Assembly: GCF_002844195.1 (NCBI RefSeq)
Contig: NZ_PEND01000010.1
Location: forward strand, 61,279 to 125,278
Direction: 5' to 3'
DNA length: 64,000 nucleotides
From: Halegenticoccus soli
GTDB lineage: Archaea; Halobacteriota; Halobacteria; Halobacteriales; Haloferacaceae
Shown here: positions 1-7,995 of the stretch, in pieces
Layout of the letters: every line of letters begins with the position of its first letter
How positions within the stretch are numbered: position 1 is the first letter of the stretch
Translations under genes and position numbers: made by a program
The notes under the pieces: model-generated
Told to the model about the DNA's origin: nothing
Seen by the model: only the letters and a program-made list of their open reading frames with translations
Database searches by the model: none

Positions 1-211
1 ACCCGTTCGAGAGATCGACGATCTCGTCGTCGGTCGAGCCGGCGAGCAACTCGGCGTCGACGTTCACCTCGCCGACGTCGTTGACGACGACGGCGACCCG
101 TCTTCCTCCCGGGTTTCGGAGCACGTGATTCAGGAGCGTCGTCTTCCCCGCCCCGAGCGTGCCGCTTACGACCGTGACCGGAACGCGCGCGTTCGACGAA
201 TCGTGAGTCAT
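1..211 (-). CDS. CobW/G3E-family GTPase, N-terminal part (cut by window edge)
   Basis: Only the first 70 codons are inside the window. The translation begins MTHDSSNARVPVTVVSG and has a P-loop GTLGAGKTTLLNH (residues 17-29). This is followed by NDVGEVNVDAELL, the G3E switch region that reads NEFGEVGID in CobW/YjiA proteins. Family knowledge: G3E GTPases (CobW, YjiA, HypB, UreG) act in metal delivery or cofactor assembly. The metal here cannot be read from the fragment. It is divergent from a small membrane protein and MobA. The ATG lies at 209-211. Confidence 0.85.
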   Translation of the reverse strand, partial: MTHDSSNARVPVTVVSGTLGAGKTTLLNHVLRNPGGRRVAVVVNDVGEVNVDAELLAGSTDDEIVDLSNG

Positions 212-353
212 GGTATCTCCGCTCTCGACTACGCGCCGCGATCGCTTAGTGGCCCGTTCGCGCGCCGACGAAATTCAGTCCGATCGGAGTACCGGACCCC
301 GGGAGCGCCGCCCCGACGTAACAGTTTACCGGGGACCGACCCAACGCCCGGTC

Positions 354-557
354 ATGGCACCTACTCGGGTCGATTACGAATCGGATTCCCAGGCGTCCGG
401 CGCGCCGGCGGATCGAGAGGCCGACGGGGCGTCCGGCTCCGTCCGGACGCGGACCGTCGTCGCCGTCGCGCTCCTCGCCGCGGCGCTGGCGGCGCTCTTC
501 GCGTTCGTCCGGCGGATCCGACGGCGACCCCGCCTCGAACCGCCGTTCGCCCGGTGA
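354..557 (+). CDS. small single-span membrane protein, unknown function
   Basis: A 67-residue protein. It has an acidic, polar N-terminus (residues 1-30), one hydrophobic span TVVAVALLAAALAALFAFV (about residues 33-51) and a short basic tail RRIRRRPRLEPPFAR. The positive-inside pattern suggests the C-terminus is cytoplasmic. I chose ATG 354 because a TATA-like cagtttacc lies about 28 bases upstream, as in leaderless haloarchaeal genes. The stop is 8 bases before mobA, so the two are probably co-transcribed. I do not recognise the family. Confidence 0.6.
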   Translation: MAPTRVDYESDSQASGAPADREADGASGSVRTRTVVAVALLAAALAALFAFVRRIRRRPRLEPPFAR

Positions 558-565
558 GCCGAGGG

Positions 566-1186
566 ATGCGAAGCGCCGTCGTCCTCGCGGGGGGGTACTC
601 GACCCGGTTCGGCGAGGCGGACAAGGCGGTCGCCCCGCTCGCCGGCACGCCGATGATCCGGCGCGTCGCCGACCGCCTCTCGTCCGCGACCGATCGGCTC
701 GTGGTCAACTGCCGCCGCGAGCAGGAGGCGCGGCTCGCGGACGCGCTCGCCGGGTATCCGAACCCGGTGACGTTCGCCCTCGACCCCGAACCCGACCGCG
801 GGCCGACCGCGGGAATCCGGACCGGCCTGCGCGCCGTCGACGCGGAGTACGCCTTCGTCGTCGCCTGCGACATGCCCTTCGTCGACCCGGACCTCGTCGA
901 CTACCTCTTCGAGCGCGCGGCGGGTCGGGACGCCGCGGTGCCGCGGATCGGCGACGGCTGGTTCCAGACGACGCACGCGGTCTACCGCGCGCGGGCGATG
1001 GCGGACGCCTGCGACGCGGCGCTCGCGCGCGGCGAGTCGAAGGTCGTCGCGCCGCTTTTCGACCTCGACTACGTCGTCGTCGAGGAGGAAGAGGTGCGCG
1101 AGCGCGCGTCGCTCGACGTGTTCGAGAACGTCAACACCCGCGAGGAGCTCCGGGAGGCGGAGGCGCGCCTCTCGTCCGAGCGTTAG
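566..1186 (+). CDS. mobA: molybdenum cofactor guanylyltransferase MobA
   Basis: A 206-residue nucleotidyltransferase that attaches GMP to molybdopterin to make the MGD cofactor used by DMSO-reductase-family enzymes. Visible signatures are the N-terminal LAGGYSTRFGEADK (GTP/Mg loop), the acidic metal motif VVACDMPF, QTTHAVY, and the C-terminal FENVNTREEL that matches the FxNVNTPEDL end of MobA. The size is typical for MobA. It lies 0.9 kb before a formate dehydrogenase alpha subunit, which needs bis-MGD, so the context fits. The related MocA/CTP-type enzymes are a weaker alternative. Confidence 0.9.
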   Translation: MRSAVVLAGGYSTRFGEADKAVAPLAGTPMIRRVADRLSSATDRLVVNCRREQEARLADALAGYPNPVTFALDPEPDRGPTAGIRTGLRAVDAEYAFVVACDMPFVDPDLVDYLFERAAGRDAAVPRIGDGWFQTTHAVYRARAMADACDAALARGESKVVAPLFDLDYVVVEEEEVRERASLDVFENVNTREELREAEARLSSER

Positions 1187-1201
1187 TCGGCCTCTCGCGT
1201 C

Positions 1202-1927
1202 TCACTCGACCACCTCGACGAGCGGGTCGTCGCTCGCAAAGCGCGTCAGCGCGACGCGGGCGACCCGCGGGTGGTCTGCGACCTCCCGGGCGATCTCCCG
1301 GGCGACGTCGCGGAGGTCGTCGGTGTCGACCTTGTTCAGCACCGGAACGACCGTCGCGTCCGCGGGCGCGCCCTTCAGCGCCCCGCGCTCGCTCGCGAGC
1401 ACCGCCGCCACGTCCGCCGGTCGGATCGTCTCTCCGGGCGCCAGTCCCGTGATCTCGGAGACGCGCTCGACGCGGTGGACGCGCACGTCGGAGAGCGGCT
1501 CTCCGACGGCGTGCACGCTCGCGACCGGCAGCACCGTCTCCGCCGACGCGGGCACCCGCGGCTCCCGATCGCCCGGCGCTTTGAACTCGCGCATCCGCGC
1601 GCCGTCGGCCTTGACGAGCACCGCGTCCGCGAAGTCGGTCGCCGCGAGATCGGCGACGGTTTGCGGGTCGTAGCCGAGGTAGCGATCGTCGCGTTCTCGC
1701 GCGGGCACGACGCCGACGGGCCACCGGTCGGCCGCTTCGACGGCCGCGACCGGGTCGTCTGCGACGATCATCTCCGCGACATGCGGGTCGAAGATCGGGA
1801 TTCGGACCGTGGCCGTGACGACCGCCCGATCGAGCCGCGCCGCGAGCGCGTAGAGTGCGGACTTCTTCCCGCCCGCTCCGACGACGCAGACCAGCCCCTG
1901 CGCTCCGAGCGCCTCGACGAGGTTCAT
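1202..1927 (-). CDS. yqeC: YqeC-like molybdenum hydroxylase accessory protein
   Basis: A 241-residue protein starting MNLVEALGAQGLVCVVGAGGKKS. The P-loop-like VVGAGGKKSALYALA (about residues 14-28), the middle VLVKADGARMREFKAP and the later VPVLNKVDT are the features I associate with the YqeC family. That family was named for selenium-dependent molybdenum hydroxylase maturation and often occurs beside MobA/MocA or XdhC genes. It is convergent with mobA (15 bases between stops) and divergent from the formate dehydrogenase genes. The nearby formate dehydrogenase uses Cys, so a strict selenium role is not supported here. A nucleotide-dependent cofactor-handling role is the safer reading. Confidence 0.72.
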   Translation of the reverse strand: MNLVEALGAQGLVCVVGAGGKKSALYALAARLDRAVVTATVRIPIFDPHVAEMIVADDPVAAVEAADRWPVGVVPARERDDRYLGYDPQTVADLAATDFADAVLVKADGARMREFKAPGDREPRVPASAETVLPVASVHAVGEPLSDVRVHRVERVSEITGLAPGETIRPADVAAVLASERGALKGAPADATVVPVLNKVDTDDLRDVAREIAREVADHPRVARVALTRFASDDPLVEVVE

Positions 1928-2032
1928 GCGCCTCTCCACGGACCGAGCCGGTAAAACGGATCGGGTGGCCGACCCGGACCGGCGTGCTATCGCGTGCCAA
2001 AACTTTTGCCCGCGTGGATCGATCCACGATCG

Positions 2033-3586
2033 ATGGACAGTTCGGACATCGACTCCGACGGACCCGTCGCGCGCGTCTGCGTCGGCTCGGGGACGCCGAC
2101 GGCGAGAGGCGTTCTGTCGGCCGCTCGCGCCGCCGCGTCCTCGGTTCCGGTCGTCGCCGTCGGATCGGCCGGCGCGGCCGGGCTCGATCCGCTCGTCCTC
2201 CTGACCCGCGACGGAACCACCGCCTTCCACGCCGCGCCCTCGCCCGAGCGGGCGGCCGCGCTGGTTTCCGACCTCGAAGACGGGGGCGTTCCCGCGGAGG
2301 GGGCGGACGCCGTCGTCGCTCACGCGCCGGACGCGGCGACGCTCCCCCGTCCCGAGACGGGGCCGCTCGCCGTCGGTCGGCGGCGGGTTCTCGGGCCGTG
2401 CGGCTGGGCGGATCCGACCAATTCCGGAGCGCTCGCCGACGGTTCCGCGGCCCTGATCGCCGACCGGGAGGGGGACGACGCCCTCGATCGGCTGTCGGCG
2501 GCCGGCCTCCTCGGAAGAGGGCGCGGGGACGGGAGCACCGACGAGCCAGTGGCGGACCAGTGGAAGCTGGCGCGCGAGGCCGGCGGCGACCCCGTGGTCG
2601 TCGTCAACGCCCACGAGGCCGACCCGAGCGCCGCGGGAGACGGAACGCTGCTCGAAGGCGCGACGGCGCGCGTCCTCGACGGCGCGCTCGCGGTTCGAGC
2701 GCTCGTCGGCGCGACCGACGTCGTCGTCTACCTGAACGAGGCGGACGACCTCGCCCGCGAGCGCGTCGGGGAGACCGTCGACTCCGCCGTCGCCGCCGGC
2801 GCGGTCGACGCCGACGAGATCGACGTCGTCGCCGGTCCCGACCGCGACATCGCGGGCGAGATGACGATGGCGCTCGAATCGATGGAGGGCAACGACCGGC
2901 TGGAGGCCCGCCTGCGCCCGCCGCGGCCGAGCGAGTACGGGCTGTACGGCCGGCCGACGATCATCCACACGCCGCGGACGCTCGCCCAGGTCCGCGCGGC
3001 GCTCGTCGACCCGGACCACCTCGATCCCGACGACGCGGACCCGGGCACGCGGCTGGTGACGGTCGCCGGCGACGTGGGCGCCCCCGCGACGGTCGAACTG
3101 TCGACCGGCGAGCGCCTGGGGAACGCCCTCGACGCGGTCGACCGCGGCGGGTTCAAGTTCGCGAGCGTCGGCGGCCGGTTCGGCGGACTCACCCGCGCGC
3201 TCGACCTCCCCGCGAGCGCGCCGGCGCTCGCGGCGTCGGGGCTCGGCACGAACGGCGTCGTCGAGGTGTTCGGCCGCGACCGCTGCGTCGTCGCGCTCGT
3301 CGGGGCGCGGGCGCGCTTCGCGAGCGAGGAGAACTGCGGCCGGTGCGTCCCCTGTCGCGAGGGATCGAAGCAGTTGACGAACCTGCTTCGGGGGGTGTAC
3401 GACGGCGACTACGAAGCCGGGAGGCTTCGAGAACTCGCGCGGGCGATGCGCGAGACGAGCGTCTGCGAGTTCGGCATCGAGGCCCAGCGGCCGGTCGCGA
3501 CCGCCGTGGACGAGTTCGGCGGCGAGTTCCGCGCCCACGCGGACGGTCGCTGTCCGAGCGGCGAGTGTACGACGAGACGATCATGA
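2033..3586 (+). CDS. NuoF-like (diaphorase-type) subunit of formate dehydrogenase, divergent
   Basis: A 517-residue homologue of the flavin and 4Fe-4S electron-input subunit NuoF/HoxF/FdsB. The C-terminal third is well kept: YGLYGRPTIIHTPRTLA, then the 4Fe-4S motif ENCGRCVPCREG and SVCEFG. The N-terminal two thirds are eroded. The FMN/NADH loop that normally reads GRGGAGFPTG is GRGRGDGSTDEPVADQWK, and NADEGEPG has become NAHEADPS. The N-terminal thioredoxin-like 2Fe-2S domain has lost its cysteine pattern. It overlaps fdhA by ATGA, so the two subunits are probably translationally coupled. I infer an electron-transfer partner of FdhA; whether it still binds FMN or NAD(H) is doubtful. Confidence 0.82.
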   Translation: MDSSDIDSDGPVARVCVGSGTPTARGVLSAARAAASSVPVVAVGSAGAAGLDPLVLLTRDGTTAFHAAPSPERAAALVSDLEDGGVPAEGADAVVAHAPDAATLPRPETGPLAVGRRRVLGPCGWADPTNSGALADGSAALIADREGDDALDRLSAAGLLGRGRGDGSTDEPVADQWKLAREAGGDPVVVVNAHEADPSAAGDGTLLEGATARVLDGALAVRALVGATDVVVYLNEADDLARERVGETVDSAVAAGAVDADEIDVVAGPDRDIAGEMTMALESMEGNDRLEARLRPPRPSEYGLYGRPTIIHTPRTLAQVRAALVDPDHLDPDDADPGTRLVTVAGDVGAPATVELSTGERLGNALDAVDRGGFKFASVGGRFGGLTRALDLPASAPALAASGLGTNGVVEVFGRDRCVVALVGARARFASEENCGRCVPCREGSKQLTNLLRGVYDGDYEAGRLRELARAMRETSVCEFGIEAQRPVATAVDEFGGEFRAHADGRCPSGECTTRRS

Positions 3587-6500
3587 GCACCGAAGACACC
3601 ACACCGGACGCGAACGACGGCGCAGACTCCGCCCCCGGCTCGCTCCCCCGCGTGCCGGCGGTCGAGAACCCGCGGCACGAGACGCCGCTGACGGAAAATT
3701 TCACCCCGGGGACGGCGAACGATCCGCCCGTCGAAGCCGGGATCGGTGCGGGCGGAGGTGACGGAGCCGGGGCCGGAACCGCGGAGATGGTGACGCTCAC
3801 GGTCGACGGCCGGACCGTCGCGGTGCGTTCGGGGACCACGATCCTCGACGCGCTCGTCGCCGCCGACGCGACGGACGGCGTTCCCGCGCTCTGTTACTAC
3901 GACCGCGCCTACGAGGACAGTAAGGGCGAATCGGCATCGGCCGCCGATGAGATCAGAGAGGACGAGTCGGCGACGGCCGCCGACGAGATCGGCCCGCGGA
4001 GCGAGTGCCGGACGTGCGTGGTCGAGACGGAGGAGCACGGCGTCGTCCCGTCGTGCAGCCACCCGGTCGAGGACGGCATGACGGTCCGGACCGACGCCGA
4101 CGCGGCGGCGGAGGCGCGCGACGTGAACCTCGATCTCGTCCTGTCGAACCACAACCTCCGGTGTACGACCTGCGGGAAGAACGGCCGCTGCGAGCTGCAG
4201 GACGCCGCCATCGAGAACGACGTGACGCACCCGCGGTACGGCGTCCTCGACGACCGCGACGCGTACGAACCGCTCGACGCCACCTCGCCGTTCATCCAGA
4301 TCGACCGCAACAAGTGCATCCTCTGCAACCGCTGCGTCGAGGCCTGCAACGACGTGCAGGTAGAGGGCGTCCTCCGGATCGAGGGGTCCGGCCCCGACAC
4401 GCGCATCGGATTCCAGTCCGAGGCCGAGACGATGGCCGACTCCGAGTGCGTCTCCTGCGGCCACTGCGCGACGGTCTGCCCGACCGGCTCGCTCGTCGAG
4501 ACGGGCCTCGCGGACGCGACGACGCTCCCGATCCCGGGGTTCAACCAGAAGAACTCCGTCGGGAAGGTCATCGAGGCGTCGGAGGCGAGGAACGGCGGCC
4601 CGTCGCGCGGACTCGGCGGCGAGAAGGAGGAAACGCGACGCGCGACCCGAGACGGCGTGGACGACCTCGGCGTCGGGCGCGCCGACGCCGAGACATCCGG
4701 CGTCGCGCGGTTCATGGCCCGCGCGAGGCGGCGGGCGCGGGAGGCGGCGACCGAGGCCGGGAAGCGAGCGTTCCTCGCCGGGGAGCACGCGGCCGAGGGC
4801 ATCGCAGCGAAGACGATGCCCGAGGGCGTGCTGTTCGACGTCGCCAAGGGCGTCGGCGACTACCGCCTCGGCAGGATCGAGAAGACGGAGACGACCTGCG
4901 GGTACTGCGCGGTCGGCTGTCGGTTCGAGCTGTACTCGACCGACGACGAGGTGCTCGGCGTCCGCCCCACGGACGCGGCGTCGGCGCCGATGAACGACTT
5001 CTCGACCTGCGTGAAGGGGAAGTTCGGCTACGAGTTCGTGAGCCACGAGGGGCGGCTGACGACGCCCCTCGTCAGGGACGAGGGGGACGGCGAGTTCCGC
5101 GAGGCGACGTGGGACGAGGCGCTCGATCGGGTGGTCGAGGGGCTGACGGCGGTCCGCGACGAGGTCGGGCCGGACGCGGTCGCCTGCTTCGCCTCCTCGA
5201 AGTGCACGAACGAGGACAACTACCTGATGCAGAAGTTCGCGCGGACGGCGCTCGGCACGAAGAACATCGACAACTGCGCGCGGCTGTGTCACTCCTCGAC
5301 CGTGGCGGCGCTCCTGCAGACCGTCGGCTACGGGGCGATGTCGAACAGCGGCGACGACGTGGCCAACGCCGACTGCTACCTCATCACCGGGTCGAACACG
5401 ACCGAGAGCCACCCGGTGTTGGCGACGCGCATCAAGCGGAACGTGCGCGACGGCGCGGACCTCGTCGTCTTCGACCCGCGGAAGGTCGGGATCGCCGAGC
5501 ACGCCGACCAGTACGTGCGAACGAAGCCCGGGTTCGACGTGGCGTGGATCAACGGCATGATCCGCCACGTCGTCGAAAACGACCTCCACGACGCCGAGTT
5601 CGTCGAGGAGCGGACGAAGCACTTCGACGAGCTGGTCGAGAAGGTCGAACCGTTCACGCCCGAGGAGGTGGAGCGCCTGACCGGCGTCGCGCCCGACGAT
5701 CTCGTCCGGGCGGCCGAGACGATCGCCGCGGCCGACTCCTGCGTCTTCGGGTGGGCGATGGGGATGACCCAGCACTCCCACGGGACGCAGAACGTCCTCG
5801 CGCTCGCGAACCTCGCGCTCGTCACCGGCAACGTCGGCGAGCCGAACGCCGGCCTCTCGCCGTTCCGCGGCCACAACAACGTGCAGGGCGGCGGCGGCGA
5901 CATGGGGACGCTCCCGAACAAGCTGCCCGGCTACCAGGACGTGACCGACCCGGACGTCCTCGACGCGTTCGAGCGCGGGTGGGGGGTCCGCCCGCCGGAG
6001 GAGGTCGGGCTGAAGGTGCCGGAGACGTTCGTCGAGGCGCTCGCGGGCAATCTCAAGGCGATGTACGTCATGGGCGAGAACCCGGCCCTGTCGGAGCCGG
6101 ACATCACCCACGCGGAGGAGGCCCTGGAGGCGCTCGACTTCCTCGTCGTACAGGACGTCTTCATGACGGAGACGGCCGAGTACGCCGACGTGGTCCTTCC
6201 GGCGGCGACGTTCGCCGAGAAGGACGGCACGTTCACGAACACCGAGCGCAGGGTCCAACTGGTTCAAAAGGCGCTGGAGCCGCCGGGCGAGGCGCGGCAG
6301 GACTGGGAGATCCTCCAGGCGCTCGCCCGGCGCATGGGCCGCGACTGGGACTACGATTCGCCGGCCGCGATCATGGACGAGATCTCGACCATCGCGCCGA
6401 TCTACGGCGGCATCAGCCACGACCGGCTGAGAGAGGAGGGCGGACTCCAGTGGCCCTGCCCCGACGAGGACCACCCGGGAACGCGGTTCCTCTACGAGGA

Positions 6501-6978
6501 CGAGTTCAACTTCCCCGACGGGAGAGCGCGGTTCGTCCCGGCGGACATGGGCGAGCCCGGCGAACTCCCCGACGAGGAGTACCCGCTGACGCTCACGACG
6601 GGCAGGGTCCTCTACCACTGGCACACGGGGACGCTCACCCGGCGGATGGAGGGCATGCTCTCGCACGTCGGCGAGAGCTTCGTCGAGATCCACCCGGCGA
6701 CGGCCGACCGGCTCGGCGTCGAAGACGGCGGGTACGTCAGCGTGGAGTCCAAGCGCGGGAGCATCACCGCGAAGGCGCAGGTGACGGAGCGCCCCGGCGA
6801 GGGCGTGGTGTTCATCCCGATGCACTTCGCCGAGGGCGCGGTGAACACGCTCACGCAGGAGGACGCGTTCGACCCGACGAGCGGCATCCCGGAGTACAAG
6901 GTGGCGAGCGTTCGGGTGACGCCGGCGGGTTCGGACCCGGGCGCCGACGCCGGATCGAGGGCGACGGGGGACGACTGA
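3583..6978 (+). CDS. fdhA: formate dehydrogenase alpha subunit (molybdopterin oxidoreductase, Cys type)
   Basis: A 1131-residue fusion of a NuoG-like N-terminal module and a DMSO-reductase-family catalytic module. In order: a disordered head (1-65); a 2Fe-2S ferredoxin domain with C104, C142, C145 and C158; a NuoG-type motif TTCGKNGRCELQ; two 4Fe-4S motifs (CILCNRCVEAC and CVSCGHCATVCP); a linker rich in Arg/Glu; the moly-domain 4Fe-4S (TTCGYCAVGCRF, with later STCVKGKFG); and the Mo site NCARLCHSS with Cys569-His570, where Sec-enzymes have U-H. The tail is a MGD-binding domain (LTTGRVLYHWHTGTLTRR). Odd feature: two 12-residue repeat units (residues 113-136) sit between C104 and C142, stretching a spacing that is about 11 in NuoG to 38. 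ATG 3583 overlaps the stop of the NuoF-like gene. Confidence 0.93.
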   Translation: MSTEDTTPDANDGADSAPGSLPRVPAVENPRHETPLTENFTPGTANDPPVEAGIGAGGGDGAGAGTAEMVTLTVDGRTVAVRSGTTILDALVAADATDGVPALCYYDRAYEDSKGESASAADEIREDESATAADEIGPRSECRTCVVETEEHGVVPSCSHPVEDGMTVRTDADAAAEARDVNLDLVLSNHNLRCTTCGKNGRCELQDAAIENDVTHPRYGVLDDRDAYEPLDATSPFIQIDRNKCILCNRCVEACNDVQVEGVLRIEGSGPDTRIGFQSEAETMADSECVSCGHCATVCPTGSLVETGLADATTLPIPGFNQKNSVGKVIEASEARNGGPSRGLGGEKEETRRATRDGVDDLGVGRADAETSGVARFMARARRRAREAATEAGKRAFLAGEHAAEGIAAKTMPEGVLFDVAKGVGDYRLGRIEKTETTCGYCAVGCRFELYSTDDEVLGVRPTDAASAPMNDFSTCVKGKFGYEFVSHEGRLTTPLVRDEGDGEFREATWDEALDRVVEGLTAVRDEVGPDAVACFASSKCTNEDNYLMQKFARTALGTKNIDNCARLCHSSTVAALLQTVGYGAMSNSGDDVANADCYLITGSNTTESHPVLATRIKRNVRDGADLVVFDPRKVGIAEHADQYVRTKPGFDVAWINGMIRHVVENDLHDAEFVEERTKHFDELVEKVEPFTPEEVERLTGVAPDDLVRAAETIAAADSCVFGWAMGMTQHSHGTQNVLALANLALVTGNVGEPNAGLSPFRGHNNVQGGGGDMGTLPNKLPGYQDVTDPDVLDAFERGWGVRPPEEVGLKVPETFVEALAGNLKAMYVMGENPALSEPDITHAEEALEALDFLVVQDVFMTETAEYADVVLPAATFAEKDGTFTNTERRVQLVQKALEPPGEARQDWEILQALARRMGRDWDYDSPAAIMDEISTIAPIYGGISHDRLREEGGLQWPCPDEDHPGTRFLYEDEFNFPDGRARFVPADMGEPGELPDEEYPLTLTTGRVLYHWHTGTLTRRMEGMLSHVGESFVEIHPATADRLGVEDGGYVSVESKRGSITAKAQVTERPGEGVVFIPMHFAEGAVNTLTQEDAFDPTSGIPEYKVASVRVTPAGSDPGADAGSRATGDD
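3919..3990 (+). repeat. two 36-base coding repeat units inside fdhA
   Basis: Two consecutive in-frame 36-base units encode SKGESASAADEI and REDESATAADEI. They interrupt the 2Fe-2S domain loop of fdhA. The same 12-residue unit, with a closely similar nucleotide core (gacgagtcggcgacg), occurs four times in the siderophore acetyltransferase gene at 19552-19695. Confidence 0.85.
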
Positions 6979-7539
6979 TCAGTACGCCACGTACAGCAGC
7001 ACGTACACGACGTTCCCCAGAACGAACGAGAGCAGCCACAGCGAGGCGGCGACGCGGCCCACCGTCCGGTGGCGGGTGTCGTATATCTCCGAGACGGGTC
7101 GCGTGAGCGCGAGCAGGACGACGTAGTAGAGCAGCGGGATGCAGACGACGGCGAGGAGAATATGCACCGCCAGCGTCGGGAGGTAGACGAACCGGTACAC
7201 CGCCTCCGGGCCGGGAAACTCCGCCGGTCCTTCGAGGATCACCTTGTAGAGGTACAGGACGAGGAAGGCGGCGAACAGGCCGAGCGAGGCGATCATCAGG
7301 CGGCGGTGGCGGCGGACGTTTCCGCGGCGGATGGACAGCCAGCCGGCCGCGATGGTGACCACGGCCGCGGCGCTGACGACGGCGTTGACGTGCGGGATGG
7401 CGTCGAGGACGGCGTCCGACGCGCGGGGGAAGGCGGTCTGCGGGATCGCTCCGAGTGCGGCCCCGAAGACGAGCGCGAGCGACACGGCCGTCAGGAGGGC
7501 GGTCAGCGCGGGAACGTGATTCCGTACCCGAAGTTCCAT
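6979..7539 (-). CDS. DUF420 family membrane protein
   Basis: A 186-residue integral membrane protein with about five hydrophobic spans. It has polar loops such as SIRRGNVRRHRRLM after span 3 and TRPVSEIYDTRHR before the last span. Conserved histidines (PHVNAVV, RRHRRLM, AVHILLA) match the DUF420 family, which is often found near respiratory genes and has been linked to heme/oxidase biology without a proven function. It is convergent with fdhA, with the stops one base apart. I chose ATG 7539 (MELRVRNHVPALTALL). The open frame continues upstream only because it reads through the antisense of a tRNA gene. Confidence 0.8.
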   Translation of the reverse strand: MELRVRNHVPALTALLTAVSLALVFGAALGAIPQTAFPRASDAVLDAIPHVNAVVSAAAVVTIAAGWLSIRRGNVRRHRRLMIASLGLFAAFLVLYLYKVILEGPAEFPGPEAVYRFVYLPTLAVHILLAVVCIPLLYYVVLLALTRPVSEIYDTRHRTVGRVAASLWLLSFVLGNVVYVLLYVAY

Positions 7540-7634
7540 GGGGGCACTCGGTACGCGGTGGCCAAAGCCGTTCGGACTGCGGCCGGGGTCCGCCGCAGTG
7601 GGAACGCCCGGCACGGCTCGGACAAAGAGAAGGG

Positions 7635-7641
7635 CTTTTAA
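7635..7641 (+). promoter_or_regulatory. TATA-like box of tRNA-Leu
   Basis: The sequence cttttaa lies about 60 bases before the mature tRNA 5' end. It would place transcription start near 7662-7666 and give a 5' leader of roughly 33 bases for RNase P to remove. Recognition is by pattern only. Confidence 0.45.
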
Positions 7642-7696
7642 CGGACCGTGGTCAATCGAAGGATGCGCGTCAGCGCGAGACCGAAAGACGCAGCGA

Positions 7697-7781
7697 GCGT
7701 GGGTAGCCAAGCCAGGCCAACGGCGCAGCGTTGAGGGCGCTGTCCTGTAGAGGTCCGCCGGTTCAAATCCGGTCCCACGCA
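7697..7781 (+). tRNA. tRNA-Leu(GAG)
   Basis: An 85-base class II tRNA folded by hand. The acceptor stem gcgtggg pairs with cccacgc, with discriminator A at 7781. The D arm has gcc/ggc around an AAGCCAGGCCAAC loop. The anticodon stem cagcg/cgctg encloses loop TTGAGGG, giving anticodon GAG (codon CUC). A long variable arm is followed by the T arm with loop TTCAAAT. There is no encoded CCA and no intron is needed to fold it. The long variable arm plus GAG makes Leu certain rather than Ser. The antisense strand produces a spurious reading frame. Confidence 0.97.
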
Positions 7782-7995
7782 TCGCATGCCCGAACGAACG
7801 TGAGGGCGTAGATGCGGGTGCTACCCCCTCAGGGACACAGCACCCACGCACAATCCTTCCGAAACCGACGCCCGAGAGAGGAGTCTCCGCCGGGTCATCC
7901 TCTTTCGGATCTCGGTCGTCCCCTCGTGCCCCGGAACGAGTCGACGCGCCCGCTCGGCGCGTCCGGCGCTGATCAGGGATCGTCCGAGCGCGGCG
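7782..7995. other. intergenic region after tRNA-Leu
   Basis: 214 bases without a gene I can support. It holds an inverted repeat (gggtgct at about 7816-7822 and agcaccc at 7839-7845). The octamer cccacgca near 7843-7850 repeats the last 8 bases of the tRNA. No integrase or other sign of an integrated element lies nearby. Confidence 0.4.

Noticed and set aside
1855..3582. Upstream 576-codon extension of the fdhA frame
   Set aside because: It runs through the NuoF-like gene in another frame and is Arg-rich shadow. The ATG at 3583 overlaps the preceding stop in the usual way.
3409..6825. A 1138-codon open frame on the minus strand opposite fdhA
   Set aside because: It is the antisense shadow of fdhA. 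The composition (Arg/Val/Asp rich, no motif) is typical of reverse frames in very GC-rich coding DNA.
7774..7850. cccacgca at the end of tRNA-Leu repeated about 70 bases downstream, as in an att site
   Set aside because: Eight bases is too short, the interval is tiny, and there is no integrase or foreign gene nearby.
7540..7851. Extension of the DUF420 frame upstream through GFEPADLYR-type sequence
   Set aside because: That stretch is the antisense of tRNA-Leu; a start inside the gene at 7539 gives a normal-length protein.
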